A stretch of DNA of 35,089 bases from Bacteroidales bacterium (GTDB taxonomy: Bacteria > Bacteroidota > Bacteroidia > Bacteroidales > Tenuifilaceae): positions 1 through 35,089 of the forward strand of contig JANYLA010000069.1 in NCBI GenBank assembly GCA_025361485.1, read 5' to 3'. A program made the translations under genes and the position numbers. The notes under the pieces were generated by a model. That model did no database searches. It was not told the DNA's origin and saw only the letters and a program-made list of their open reading frames with translations. Position 1 is the stretch's first letter, and each line of letters starts with the position of its first letter. Shown piece by piece: positions 8,738 to 17,048 of this stretch.

Positions 8738-9265
8738 CTACCACCCTTCCCACATAATATTCTCTTTTTTGAACTTGTCCTTTGGCTTTTCAATCCCATC
8801 GGGATAGCCAATAGGAATAACGTTAAGAGGGATAACCGTCTCGGGAAGACCTAGGATGTCTCTTACGATTTTAATCCTCTCGGCGCGTGGATGAACACCT
8901 GTCCATACGGCACCTAATCCAATTGCTTCGGCGGCAAGCAGAATGTTTTGGGTAGCAGCAGAGCAATCTTGAACCCAATACCCTTCAGGACTATCGGTTC
9001 CTGCTTTTGAAGGGATGCCACACACAACTATTGCAGATGTTGCCCTGAAAAGCATTTTTGCATAAGGCAAGCCGTTGGCAAGTTTATCCAAAGTATCTCG
9101 ATTAATAACTCCAATGAATGCCCATGGTTGAACGTTATTTGCCGATGGCGCAGCCATACCTGCTTTTATAAGAATTTCTATTTGCTCCTTGGTTACCTTT
9201 TCATCGCTAAAATGCCGAACGCTTTTTCGGTTATGTATTGCTTTTATAACTTGATTTGATTCCAT
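8738..9265 (-). CDS. Nitroreductase family FMN oxidoreductase
   Basis: A 175-aa protein with the compact nitroreductase fold. The N-terminal NRKSVRHFSDEKVTKEQI and AAPSANNVQPWAFIGV blocks form FMN-binding sites. AAEAIGLGAVWTGVHP and VIPIGYPDGIEKPKDKF complete the flavin site and dimer interface. These enzymes reduce nitro groups, quinones or enones with NAD(P)H; the natural substrate is unknown. It follows rlmN by 58 bp on the same strand and precedes the exported HMA protein, so the three may be cotranscribed, although the functions are not obviously linked. Confidence 0.92.
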   Translation of the reverse strand: MESNQVIKAIHNRKSVRHFSDEKVTKEQIEILIKAGMAAPSANNVQPWAFIGVINRDTLDKLANGLPYAKMLFRATSAIVVCGIPSKAGTDSPEGYWVQDCSAATQNILLAAEAIGLGAVWTGVHPRAERIKIVRDILGLPETVIPLNVIPIGYPDGIEKPKDKFKKENIMWEGW

Positions 9266-9323
9266 AGTATTTGAGTTATCAGTTATCGGTAGTTTAATTA
9301 TCTCATTTTTTATTATTCACTTT

Positions 9324-10340
9324 TCATTCATCACTTACACCAGCCATCTGCCCGCATGCTGCACCAATATCTTCTCCCCTCGATTGGCGAACAGCTGTTA
9401 AAACGCCATTTTTATTTAAACAATTTATAAAGGCATTTAGTTCTATTTCTGAAGGAGATTTGAATGATGTTCCCTCATGGCTATTCCACGGTATGATATT
9501 CAAATGGCATTTTAACCCTTTTAGCAGTGCCGAAACTGCAATGGCGTGTCTTTCTGTAATGTTAATACCACCCAAGGCAACATATTCAAATGATAATCTT
9601 AGCGGTTTCTTAATAGGATGCTTTCTTAACAAATTAACAGTTTCAGCAATTGGGTTTGATTTTTCAATTGGCATTAACTCCTTACGTTCATGGCTAATGG
9701 GGTTATTTAAGCTGATTGCAAGATTGCAAAAGGGGTTTTCGAGAAATAACTTTAGAGGTTCATGCAGTCCAACCGTTGAAATTGTAATATTAGATGCTCC
9801 AAATGAAGCACCCCAATCTGCTGTAAGTATCTCGACTGCTTTTTTAACTTCATTTAAATTGTCGAAGGGTTCGCCCATTCCCATTAGTACTATTCGATTT
9901 ATTTTTGATCGTTCAGGTATGCTTAAATATTGGTTTAGGATATCATTTGCAGACAGATTCCCATTAAAGCCTATTTTGCCTGTAAGGCAAAACCTGCAGC
10001 CCATTCTGCATCCCGATTGGGTTGAAATGCATAGTGTATTTCTTTTTGCGCTAGGCATGTATACCGTTTCGAATCGTTGGCTCTGATAATTCTCAAATAA
10101 ATACTTTCGTGTTTCATCGGCCGATTCATGTACTTGAATAGGATTGTATTTGCCGATGCAAGAATTTATATCCAATGCTTTTCGTAAAATCAGTGGAATT
10201 GTAATTATTTCTTCAAAGGTTGAAGTTTCTTTTCGGTATAACCATTTTGCTATTTCTAATGCATGATCAGCGTGTCCGCTCTGATTAAGGACAATCTTAC
10301 TAATCTCATTTAATGATTTACCAATTAAACAAACCATCAT
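9324..10340 (-). CDS. rlmN: Dual-specificity rRNA/tRNA adenine-C2 methyltransferase RlmN
   Basis: RlmN methylates C2 of A2503 in 23S rRNA and A37 of some tRNAs by radical-SAM chemistry. The cluster motif CRMGCRFC is complete. The upstream Cys in TLCISTQSGC and the mechanistic Cys in the C-terminal RGEDIGAACGQMAG are both present, as is GEPFDNLNEVKKAVEIL. The ATG at 10340 (338 aa) is preferred. An upstream TTG at 10364 would add eight residues, but it lies inside a good -7 promoter element. The N-terminal domain is short and divergent from E. coli RlmN. The AACGQ C-terminus and housekeeping context favour RlmN over the resistance enzyme Cfr, which targets C8. Confidence 0.9.
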   Translation of the reverse strand: MMVCLIGKSLNEISKIVLNQSGHADHALEIAKWLYRKETSTFEEIITIPLILRKALDINSCIGKYNPIQVHESADETRKYLFENYQSQRFETVYMPSAKRNTLCISTQSGCRMGCRFCLTGKIGFNGNLSANDILNQYLSIPERSKINRIVLMGMGEPFDNLNEVKKAVEILTADWGASFGASNITISTVGLHEPLKLFLENPFCNLAISLNNPISHERKELMPIEKSNPIAETVNLLRKHPIKKPLRLSFEYVALGGINITERHAIAVSALLKGLKCHLNIIPWNSHEGTSFKSPSEIELNAFINCLNKNGVLTAVRQSRGEDIGAACGQMAGVSDE

Positions 10341-10361
10341 CTTTAAACTGAATCTTTCAGG

Positions 10362-10369
10362 CAAATTTA
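10362..10369 (-). promoter_or_regulatory. Candidate -7 element for rlmN
   Basis: Read on the minus strand this is TAAATTTG, an exact match to TAnnTTTG, 21 bp upstream of the ATG at 10340. It overlaps the alternative TTG start, which argues against that start. No good -33 box is seen. Confidence 0.5.
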
Positions 10370-10489
10370 CATTAAAAAGCGTATAGATTTTTCATGGTTT
10401 TTGATTAATTGCTAAGTAGAACCCCAAGAATGAAGTGAGAAAAACTATATTTACATCATAACCACCGGATCTATTTTCTCATAGTTTGA

Positions 10490-10597
10490 ATTGGTTCGGT
10501 TGAAATTAAACCAACGATGAGAGTCCTGGTTAATAATAAGTTGGTTTAATTATTATTATAGAATATCAGCCCCGACAACGGCTGATATTCTTTTTTT
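10490..10597 (+). ncRNA. Candidate small RNA with its own terminator
   Basis: A free-standing terminator lies between the divergent rlmN and lipoprotein/gpsA transcripts, so something short must be transcribed into it from the left on the plus strand. The ~100 nt before it are structured. TTGGTT (10491-10496) pairs with AACCAA (10509-10514). TAATAATAA (10531-10539) pairs with TTATTATTA (10550-10558), and the loop of that second hairpin contains TTGGTTT, which can also pair with the AAACCAA arm, allowing a pseudoknot or switch. No convincing ORF is present. The 5' end is approximate, and a weak -7-like TATTTTCT lies at 10472-10479. It could be a 6S-type RNA, a trans-acting sRNA or a novel family; none can be confirmed by eye. 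Confidence 0.5.
10561..10597 (+). terminator. Strong Rho-independent terminator of the candidate sRNA
   Basis: GAATATCAGCC (10561-10571) pairs perfectly with GGCTGATATTC (10580-10590) around an 8-nt loop, followed directly by seven T residues. The orientation is plus. The nearest plus-strand gene starts about 95 bp downstream, so it does not terminate any annotated CDS. Confidence 0.88.
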
Positions 10598-10691
10598 AAG
10601 GATAATTCAAAATAGCCTTAATCTGATTTTAACTTTCCGCGAAGATTTATTAGGAACAATTATCTACCTTAGCCATACCAAAAATATTGAT

Positions 10692-10949
10692 ATGAGGGGG
10701 TTTAAATTTAGAGGTGAAAAATTGCAGATTTTAAAAGGAATTGTACGGCTTATCCTTATTTTTACTGTTGTTTTGAATGGATCAGGTTGCCACAGGAAGG
10801 TTGGTGTGAAATCGGAGGGGCAATCAAAAACCGATAAATCAAAATGTAAGTGTAAGACAAAAAAAGGAGGGATATACGTTAATTTTTATAATCAAAGGAA
10901 CAAGCATAACAACACTGGAAGTTTACAGGGAATTGATGTATTGGGATAA
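10692..10949 (+). CDS. Small Cys/Lys-rich lipoprotein, unknown function
   Basis: An 85-aa protein with a basic N-region, a hydrophobic stretch (GIVRLILIFTVVLNGSG) and a lipobox-like cysteine at residue 33 (NGSGC). This makes it a probable lipoprotein anchored in the cell envelope. The mature part is very polar and includes KSKCKCKTKKGG with two further cysteines. No family is recognised. It precedes gpsA by 32 bp on the same strand and may be cotranscribed with gpsA and pgi. The N-region before the hydrophobic core is long, and no good internal Met offers a shorter start. Confidence 0.6.
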   Translation: MRGFKFRGEKLQILKGIVRLILIFTVVLNGSGCHRKVGVKSEGQSKTDKSKCKCKTKKGGIYVNFYNQRNKHNNTGSLQGIDVLG

Positions 10950-10981
10950 TAATTAACTTGAGTTACTTTATTTTCGATAAA

Positions 10982-11977
10982 ATGGAAAGCAAAAAAAGAG
11001 TGTCGGTAATTGGTAGTGGGAGTTGGGCAACTGCCATTGTGAAAATTCTTCACGAAAACCTCCCTCAAATGGGATGGTATATTCGAGAAAAGGAGATTAT
11101 CGATCACCTTAAAAAACATCACCATAATCCACAATTTCTAAGTTCAGTTCTTTTTGATACATCAAAATTGAAGATAAGTAACGATATCAATGAGATTGTC
11201 AAAAACTCTGATATTTTAGTTTTTGTTGTTCCTTCTGCATACCTCAAGACTTGGCTCGAACCCCTTACCGAGTCGTTTGATAATAAATACATTGTTTCAG
11301 CAATTAAAGGAATTGTCCCTCACGACAACACAACAATAGCCGAGTATTTCTATAAGCAATACTCCGTGCCATTCGATAGGCTTGGAATTATTAGCGGCCC
11401 AAGCCATGCTGAGGAGGTTTCGTTGGAGAGATTATCATACCTTACCTTTTCTTTTAAGGAGAAGAGTAAAGCAAAAGAGGTTGCTGCTCTTTTTGAACGT
11501 CATTACATTAAAACAATTATTGGAACAGATATTTACGGAACCGAGTACAGCACAGTGCTTAAAAATATTTATGCAATTGCCGCTGGAATTGCTCATGGAT
11601 TAGGGTATGGAGATAATTTTCTTGCTGTACTTATCAGTAATGCTCAGCTAGAAATTCAACGGTTTATTGATACAACCTACCCGAGTAAGCGTAAAACGAG
11701 CACCTCGGCATATTTGGGCGATCTTTTAGTTACCTGCTATTCACAGTTTAGTCGAAACAGAACTTTTGGAACTATGATAGGCAAAGGATACTCAGTAAAA
11801 TCGGCTATGCTTGAGATGAATATGGTAGCCGAGGGATATAATGCAAGTATCTGTATCAGAGAGATAAACGAAAGGCATCAAGTAAAAATGCCGATATGCG
11901 ATGCCGTTTACAATATTCTTTACGAAAATATTTCCCCAGCAATTGAAATGAAACTACTTACCGATAAATTGAAGTAA
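10982..11977 (+). CDS. gpsA: Glycerol-3-phosphate dehydrogenase [NAD(P)+]
   Basis: GpsA reduces dihydroxyacetone phosphate to sn-glycerol-3-phosphate, the backbone for phospholipid synthesis. The Rossmann motif VIGSGSWATA lies at the N-terminus, VFVVPSAYL and ISGPSHAEEV follow, and the catalytic region is KNIYAIAAGIAHGLGYGDN with its Lys. LGDLLVTCYSQFSRNRTFG is the substrate-binding block. Using the ATG at 10982 gives 331 aa, the family norm. A TTG at 10958 would add eight residues ahead of the dinucleotide fold and is less likely. pgi follows 27 bp downstream, so the two genes form an operon joining phospholipid precursor and hexose phosphate metabolism. Confidence 0.96.
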   Translation: MESKKRVSVIGSGSWATAIVKILHENLPQMGWYIREKEIIDHLKKHHHNPQFLSSVLFDTSKLKISNDINEIVKNSDILVFVVPSAYLKTWLEPLTESFDNKYIVSAIKGIVPHDNTTIAEYFYKQYSVPFDRLGIISGPSHAEEVSLERLSYLTFSFKEKSKAKEVAALFERHYIKTIIGTDIYGTEYSTVLKNIYAIAAGIAHGLGYGDNFLAVLISNAQLEIQRFIDTTYPSKRKTSTSAYLGDLLVTCYSQFSRNRTFGTMIGKGYSVKSAMLEMNMVAEGYNASICIREINERHQVKMPICDAVYNILYENISPAIEMKLLTDKLK

Positions 11978-12004
11978 GGGGTTTCCTTATATAAAAACTT
12001 TATT

Positions 12005-13357
12005 ATGGCTAAACTATCTGTGGATATCAGCAATATCTTCGATTTTGTAAGTAGCAAACAAGTTTTTGCTTACAAAGAGGAGCTGATGCGTAATCAAGAG
12101 CTGTTGGAGTCCAAAACAGGAAAAGGAAGCGATTTCCTTGGATGGTTGAATTTACCCTCATCAATAACTGATGGGGAATTAGAAACAATCAATCAGGTTG
12201 CGACCGATTTGCGATCGAAAAGCGATATTGTTGTCGTGGTTGGCATAGGAGGTTCGTACCTTGGCGCAAAAGCCGCCATTGAAGCTTTGGGGAATAGTTT
12301 TGCCACTATTCTTCCCAATAAGGAGAATCCGATTGTACTATTTGCAGGGCAAAATATTTGCGAAGATTACCACAAAGAGCTCCTTGAACTCCTTGATAAT
12401 AAATCATATTCAATTGTTGTAATTTCAAAATCAGGGACTACAACCGAGCCGGCGATCGCTTTTCGTTTGCTAAAACAACATCTCGAGAATAAGGTAGGAA
12501 AGGTAGAGGCTGCGCAACGCATCATTGCTATCACCGATAAGTCGAAAGGCGCTTTAAGAAAACTTGCCGATCAAGAAGGGTACCGAACTTTTGTCATTTC
12601 TGATGATATTGGAGGACGATATTCAGTATTAACGCCAGTGGGGTTGCTGCCAATTGCCATTGCTGGGTTTAATATTCAGGCGTTGATTAATGGGGCAAAG
12701 GAGGCAGAGAAAAATACTGGTATCGATGTTCGTTTCGACGAAAACCCTGCTTGCATTTATGCTGCAGCACGAAACGCCCTGTATCGTAAGGGAAAAAATG
12801 TAGAAATAATGGTGAACTACACACCAAAACTCCATTTTCTTACTGAATGGTGGAAGCAACTTTATGGAGAAAGTGAGGGCAAGGAGAATAAAGGAATTTT
12901 CCCTGCTGGGGTTGATTTTACATCCGACTTGCATTCAATGGGACAGTATATTCAAGAGGGCGAGCGAATTCTCTTTGAGACAGTCCTAAGCATTGAATCC
13001 CCTTTAAAAACACTCATAATACCCAACGATCCTGCAAATCTTGATCAACTGAATTTTCTTTCGGGTAAACGTTACTCCGAAGTAAACAGAATGGCAGAGC
13101 AGGGTACAATCCTTGCGCACATTGATGGTGGAGTTCCAAGCATTAAAATTAATATACCAGAGCTAACTCCATACTGGATGGGTTATACCATGTATTTTTT
13201 CGAACGAGCATGTGCTCTAAGCGGTTATACCCTAAATGTGAATCCATTCGATCAACCTGGAGTTGAGGAGTATAAAAAGAATATGTTTGCACTTCTCGGT
13301 AAATCAGGTTTTGAGGAGAAGGGGAAAGAGTTGAGGCGAAGACTTGGAGAGTTTTAG
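12005..13357 (+). CDS. pgi: Glucose-6-phosphate isomerase
   Basis: The enzyme interconverts glucose-6-phosphate and fructose-6-phosphate in glycolysis. The two SIS domains are visible, with VVVGIGGSYLGAKAA and VISKSGTTTEPAIAFR as phosphate-binding loops. The PGI signature region is FPAGVDFTSDLHSMGQY, with GESEGKENKGIFP before it carrying the catalytic Glu. The C-terminal NPFDQPGVEEYKKNMFALLG includes the catalytic Lys. The 450-aa length matches the short bacterial form (Bacillus/Thermotoga type) rather than the 550-aa enterobacterial form. It lies 27 bp after gpsA and ends in a strong terminator shared with the convergent peptidase gene. Confidence 0.97.
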   Translation: MAKLSVDISNIFDFVSSKQVFAYKEELMRNQELLESKTGKGSDFLGWLNLPSSITDGELETINQVATDLRSKSDIVVVVGIGGSYLGAKAAIEALGNSFATILPNKENPIVLFAGQNICEDYHKELLELLDNKSYSIVVISKSGTTTEPAIAFRLLKQHLENKVGKVEAAQRIIAITDKSKGALRKLADQEGYRTFVISDDIGGRYSVLTPVGLLPIAIAGFNIQALINGAKEAEKNTGIDVRFDENPACIYAAARNALYRKGKNVEIMVNYTPKLHFLTEWWKQLYGESEGKENKGIFPAGVDFTSDLHSMGQYIQEGERILFETVLSIESPLKTLIIPNDPANLDQLNFLSGKRYSEVNRMAEQGTILAHIDGGVPSIKINIPELTPYWMGYTMYFFERACALSGYTLNVNPFDQPGVEEYKKNMFALLGKSGFEEKGKELRRRLGEF

Positions 13358-13373
13358 CTTTAAATCTCAGAAT

Positions 13374-13413
13374 AACAAGAATCCCCGAAAAATTATTTTC
13401 GGGGATTCTTGTT
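13374..13413. terminator. Bidirectional terminator between pgi and the C1B peptidase gene
   Basis: CAAGAATCCCCGAAAA (13376-13391) pairs perfectly with 13396-13411 around a 4-nt loop, and the stem can extend two more pairs outward. The T-rich tail on the plus strand is GTTTAATCATTTTTTA. It sits between two convergent stop codons. Confidence 0.9.
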
Positions 13414-13423
13414 TAATCATTTT

Positions 13424-14812
13424 TTAGAACATTGGATCCCAAGGCGGGGTCATTGTCGGTTTCAGGTCAAGAACCTTAAGCACTTCTGGAGTTAAAAATT
13501 TCTTCTGAATTACAAACCTGAACATATACTCATTAAACCATTCATCGGTAAAGGTTAGGTATCCGTTCTGTCCGCTAGTACTGCCCCAGCTGTTCTCAAA
13601 TTGCCATTTTACAGGGTTTTCATTTTGGTCAACATCAAAGGCAATAAGTGCCATTCCATGGGATGAGCCGCTTTCGCGGGTAAGAATCCTAGCTTTTTTA
13701 TCCATGCCAAATTTCATTCCGTATAACGATTCGTAATCGTAATTATCAAGCGAAAGCAATCCTTCTTTGCTGTCGAGTTGCTGGCCAACATCGCACGATG
13801 CGTATAAAGGTTCATCGGCTTTTATTGAGGCCATGCATAGCTGCTTAATTACATCATTTGGCAAATTAATATACTTCCAGTTAACGCCTTCCAACGTATT
13901 TCTGTAATTCTCTACTTCAAAGTACTGGTAGTATGGTCGTGATGGATTATTCATAATCATCACATAATCGTTATAGTTGGTGTTAGGAAGCACCTCATTA
14001 AGAAATGATGTGGGGGTGTACTTTTTAAAATCGCTTATTTTATCATTTTTATCCTTGTATCGCCAAGAGAATTCAGTTGGTGGCTCACCAAGATTTAGGC
14101 AAAGCATCCGGTAAATTTCGCCCAGCATTTTAACCTTTTCTTTTTTAATTTCATCGGTTTTTACCTTTTTGTCTAGGGCTAATTCTCTAAGTAAATAACC
14201 TTGTTCACGAATTTTTCGATTTACCATTCTTAGCATTTGCGATGTGCTAGAGCTGCTGTTGCTTTCAGGCATTACACTTTTTGGCACAACCCCGTATTTT
14301 TCAACTATGTTGATATATGAACTCCACATACCGCCATCGTCAACAGGTGCTTTGAAATACCATTCAACATAGCGATCGTCCCATGGTTTTGCAGCAGTTG
14401 CAATGACATTCTCAAGGAATAGATTCGATTTTTCGAGGATATCCCAGAAGTAGAGGTAGCTTTCAGAGAATTCAAAACTACTCATGCTGAGCTTATCGGC
14501 CACCTTTGAACGGAATGTGTTTAAGCTGGTGAACATCCAGCATCTTCCTGAACCTTTTTGATCGGTAATATTTCCTGTTTTAATTTTATACTTAAAATAG
14601 TGGTCGGTTTTACCAATGTTTTCACGGTTTACTACTAGCGTTTTAATGTCGCTATTTGTCAATGCATTGGTAATAGCTTTGGTTGCAGCATCGTTTTTAT
14701 TGTATGCCTTGCGAATTTGACTTAGCTCGGCGCTATTTATGCTTCCATTCTGGGCTTTCGAGCTGTTCACGATTAGGAGTGTGCCAATTAATATTAAATA
14801 GATTCTGCTCAT
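13424..14812 (-). CDS. Exported bleomycin hydrolase/aminopeptidase C-type cysteine peptidase
   Basis: A 462-aa papain-like peptidase of family C1B. The catalytic Cys91 is in QKGSGRCWMFTSLN, His385 in SGSSHGMALIAFD and Asn407 in FENSWGS; all three are present. The C-terminal PPWDPMF resembles the self-trimming tail of bleomycin hydrolases. Unlike the cytoplasmic PepC of Firmicutes, it begins with a signal peptide (MSRIYLILIGTLLIVNSSKA). It should therefore act in the periplasm or outside, as an aminopeptidase on peptides. The neighbour downstream of the terminator is pgi in the opposite direction, and a T9SS cargo gene lies upstream on the same strand, 107 bp away. Confidence 0.93.
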   Translation of the reverse strand: MSRIYLILIGTLLIVNSSKAQNGSINSAELSQIRKAYNKNDAATKAITNALTNSDIKTLVVNRENIGKTDHYFKYKIKTGNITDQKGSGRCWMFTSLNTFRSKVADKLSMSSFEFSESYLYFWDILEKSNLFLENVIATAAKPWDDRYVEWYFKAPVDDGGMWSSYINIVEKYGVVPKSVMPESNSSSSTSQMLRMVNRKIREQGYLLRELALDKKVKTDEIKKEKVKMLGEIYRMLCLNLGEPPTEFSWRYKDKNDKISDFKKYTPTSFLNEVLPNTNYNDYVMIMNNPSRPYYQYFEVENYRNTLEGVNWKYINLPNDVIKQLCMASIKADEPLYASCDVGQQLDSKEGLLSLDNYDYESLYGMKFGMDKKARILTRESGSSHGMALIAFDVDQNENPVKWQFENSWGSTSGQNGYLTFTDEWFNEYMFRFVIQKKFLTPEVLKVLDLKPTMTPPWDPMF

Positions 14813-14919
14813 AAAGAATAGTGTTTTTCGATTAGACTTATTCTTAAGGGAATGGTTTGAAAGGAACTATAAGAATAATAACATTAACAGAGAATGAGGT
14901 GAAATGATAGGTTTTTCTA

Positions 14920-15846
14920 TTAGCCCCTATAGATATATACAAAGCCCTTAGCGCTTTCGTACTGTTTATCTAAATCTTCTATTATGTAATAGTAAATGCC
15001 TTCAGGAACATCCTTGCCATTATCATTTTTCCCATCCCAATTAATAAAGTAACCCTTGTTCTGATATATCAAAACCCCGGTTCTTGTAAATACTTTAAAT
15101 ACTAGTTCTGATGTACCGCTTGTTGGAACAATAAAATTATCATTTTGTCCATCACCATTGGGGGTAAATACATTTGGTAAATTTTGGAACTTAACTTTTG
15201 TTGTAAAGTCGGGAAGGATATTAATTGAGCGAGAATATGTGGTAAATTTAGCTGGATCTGCAGTATTCCATGCTTTTAGGATTACATTATGAATACCACT
15301 TGTTTCAAAGGCATAACGGATGTTTGGATACTGACCATTAATTGCATTTGAATAGCTAACTCCTGTTAATACATTGCCATCGATTGTCCATTCAAACCGC
15401 ATCGCTCCTTGAGTTAAAACATCGTTAATAGGAAACCTAAAGTCACTTCTAAGGATGCGGACATAGGTAACATTTGTATTTGAATCTAAGCGAGCCGAGA
15501 ACGATGCTGAATTAGCTATAACACTTCGAGTAATGGTTGAATCATTCGTTCCAAGTTTGAAGTTATAATCAACATCAAAGGTGTTTATGGTTGTGTATGT
15601 ATTAATTGCAATTGAATCTATCAGATTAGTGTTTCCATCTCCAAAATCCCATCCTGTGAATGTTGCAGGCTTAGGCACTACTGGTGTAAATTGAACTTTT
15701 GCTGTTGATGAAGGATCTACAACCTCAAGGAGTTTCCATGTAAACCCCATGGTATCCCTAGCCGTTTGGGCAAGTAGTCCGTTGCTTATCACTAAGCAAA
15801 AAGTTAAAACCAGAAAAGTAATCCTAAGGTGTCCGGCCTTTTGCAT
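14920..15846 (-). CDS. Secreted protein with PKD-like region and T9SS type B (CHU_C) sorting domain
   Basis: A 308-aa exported protein. The signal peptide (FLVLTFCLVISNGLLAQ) occupies the first ~27 residues. Ig/PKD-like beta segments follow (FTGWDFGDGNTNLIDSIAIN near residue 63; FEWTIDGNVLTGV near 151). The gliding-motility type C-terminal domain starts at FTPNGDGQNDNF (227-238). It continues through VFKVFTRTGVLIYQN, WDGKNDNGKDVPEGIYYYII and the terminal GFVYIYRG. This C-terminal domain is a recognised secretion signal for the type IX system of Bacteroidota, so the product should reach the cell surface or medium. The passenger part is small and has no enzymatic motif; an adhesin or structural role is possible but unproven. 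Confidence 0.9.
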   Translation of the reverse strand: MQKAGHLRITFLVLTFCLVISNGLLAQTARDTMGFTWKLLEVVDPSSTAKVQFTPVVPKPATFTGWDFGDGNTNLIDSIAINTYTTINTFDVDYNFKLGTNDSTITRSVIANSASFSARLDSNTNVTYVRILRSDFRFPINDVLTQGAMRFEWTIDGNVLTGVSYSNAINGQYPNIRYAFETSGIHNVILKAWNTADPAKFTTYSRSINILPDFTTKVKFQNLPNVFTPNGDGQNDNFIVPTSGTSELVFKVFTRTGVLIYQNKGYFINWDGKNDNGKDVPEGIYYYIIEDLDKQYESAKGFVYIYRG

Positions 15847-15894
15847 TTTTTGGCATTTAGTTGCGTAAATATAGTAAAAGCGATTAAAATGATT

Positions 15895-16995
15895 TTAAAT
15901 TTTACGGGTTAATTTCTCAACAACCCTGAATTTGTTAAAAAATTCCTTGGCAAATACCCTTATTACGGTGTATGTTGGAATAGCAAGCAACATTCCAAGA
16001 ATTCCTGCAATGCTCCCTGCAATAAGTATTACAATAAAAACTTCAAGGGGATGGGCGCTAACGCTGCTCGAATAAATTAAGGGTTGGAATAAAACGTCAT
16101 CGATAATACGTGTGGTTATAAAAACAAGAAGTATGTAACCTATCATTGGAATTAATTGGGTGGTGAAGTCGAGCTGAAGATTGGTTGCAATACCAATCAG
16201 TACACCCATTATTGCTCCAGTTAAAGGACCTACGTAGGGAATAACGTTTAATATTCCGGCTACGAGCCCAATCACTATTGCAGTGTCGAATTTAATTCCT
16301 ACAATCATTAATCCAATGGTGTCGAGAACCATTATACAGAAACTCTGAATAATTATTCCAATAAAATATCTTCTTAATAGTTGGTTTATACTTGTTAAAG
16401 CATGTTCTATTTGCTGTTCATATTTTTCAGGGAATAGCATCATAAATCCTTCGAAGAAGAGTTTATCCTCTTTCAGAAAAAAGAAGGTGATAAAAGAGAT
16501 AGAAAAAGCAGCAATAAATAAGTTCATTAGAATATTAGCCGTTGAACTAAAAAGATCCGAAATCAGCGATGAACTGAATACATGAGTAAGTTTATCCGAT
16601 AAGAATTCCTTTACTGAGAAATTGCTAGAGGAGGGAATGTATTCGCGAACGAATCTTTCGAAATCGGCAATAGGTTGGGAGAAGTTATTCACCATTTCAT
16701 TTATGTTCACCGTACCCAGTTCGTTAGCCTGGTTTATAACCAACGGAATCATCAATCTGAAAAAGGAGTAAAACAGTATCCAAATCACTATTAATGCAAT
16801 CGCTGCGCCCAATGCTTTTGGAGGATGCCAGTTTTTGATTCTGATTTTAGAGATTAGATCAACGATTGGCTTTCCCATTAGCGAAAGAACTGCGGATATT
16901 AGGATATAAACGATTATAGAGGAGAAATACCAAAGTAAAAAACCAACAATGGCTACAATTGCACCAATGGTAATATATTTTGCGAGCGTATTCAT
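15895..16995 (-). CDS. AI-2E family transporter (PerM/UPF0118 permease)
   Basis: A 366-aa integral membrane protein with about eight hydrophobic segments. The order is typical of the AI-2E family: N-terminal helices, a hydrophilic section (residues ~90-150), then the conserved core. The core includes INQLLRRYFIGIIIQS, GILNVIPYVGPLTGAIMGV and the C-terminal HPLEVFIVILIAGSIAGILG with AIPTYTVIRVF. Some relatives export autoinducer-2 or act as Na+/H+ antiporters; the substrate here cannot be assigned. It has its own well-formed promoter and lies 48 bp upstream of the T9SS cargo gene on the same strand. Confidence 0.93.
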   Translation of the reverse strand: MNTLAKYITIGAIVAIVGFLLWYFSSIIVYILISAVLSLMGKPIVDLISKIRIKNWHPPKALGAAIALIVIWILFYSFFRLMIPLVINQANELGTVNINEMVNNFSQPIADFERFVREYIPSSSNFSVKEFLSDKLTHVFSSSLISDLFSSTANILMNLFIAAFSISFITFFFLKEDKLFFEGFMMLFPEKYEQQIEHALTSINQLLRRYFIGIIIQSFCIMVLDTIGLMIVGIKFDTAIVIGLVAGILNVIPYVGPLTGAIMGVLIGIATNLQLDFTTQLIPMIGYILLVFITTRIIDDVLFQPLIYSSSVSAHPLEVFIVILIAGSIAGILGMLLAIPTYTVIRVFAKEFFNKFRVVEKLTRKI

Positions 16996-17011
16996 TTTAG
17001 CCTATTTTTCT

Positions 17012-17042
17012 CAAACCTACTTCAAATCTGCTAATTTTCAAA
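17012..17042 (-). promoter_or_regulatory. Bacteroidota-type promoter of the AI-2E transporter gene
   Basis: On the minus strand, TTTG (17042-17039) is followed after exactly 19 nt by TAGGTTTG (17019-17012). This is a full match to the TTTG-N19-TAnnTTTG consensus. Transcription would begin near 17005, about 10 bp before the ATG at 16995. Confidence 0.75.
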
Positions 17043-17048
17043 ATTGAA

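Noticed and set aside
9460-10086. 208-codon plus-strand open frame opposite rlmN
   Set aside because: It is fully antisense to a gene with complete radical-SAM motifs, has no family resemblance and no promoter or leader; a shadow frame.
9324-10340. Cfr-type resistance methyltransferase instead of RlmN
   Set aside because: The AACGQMAG ending and genomic setting fit RlmN; nothing specific to Cfr was seen.
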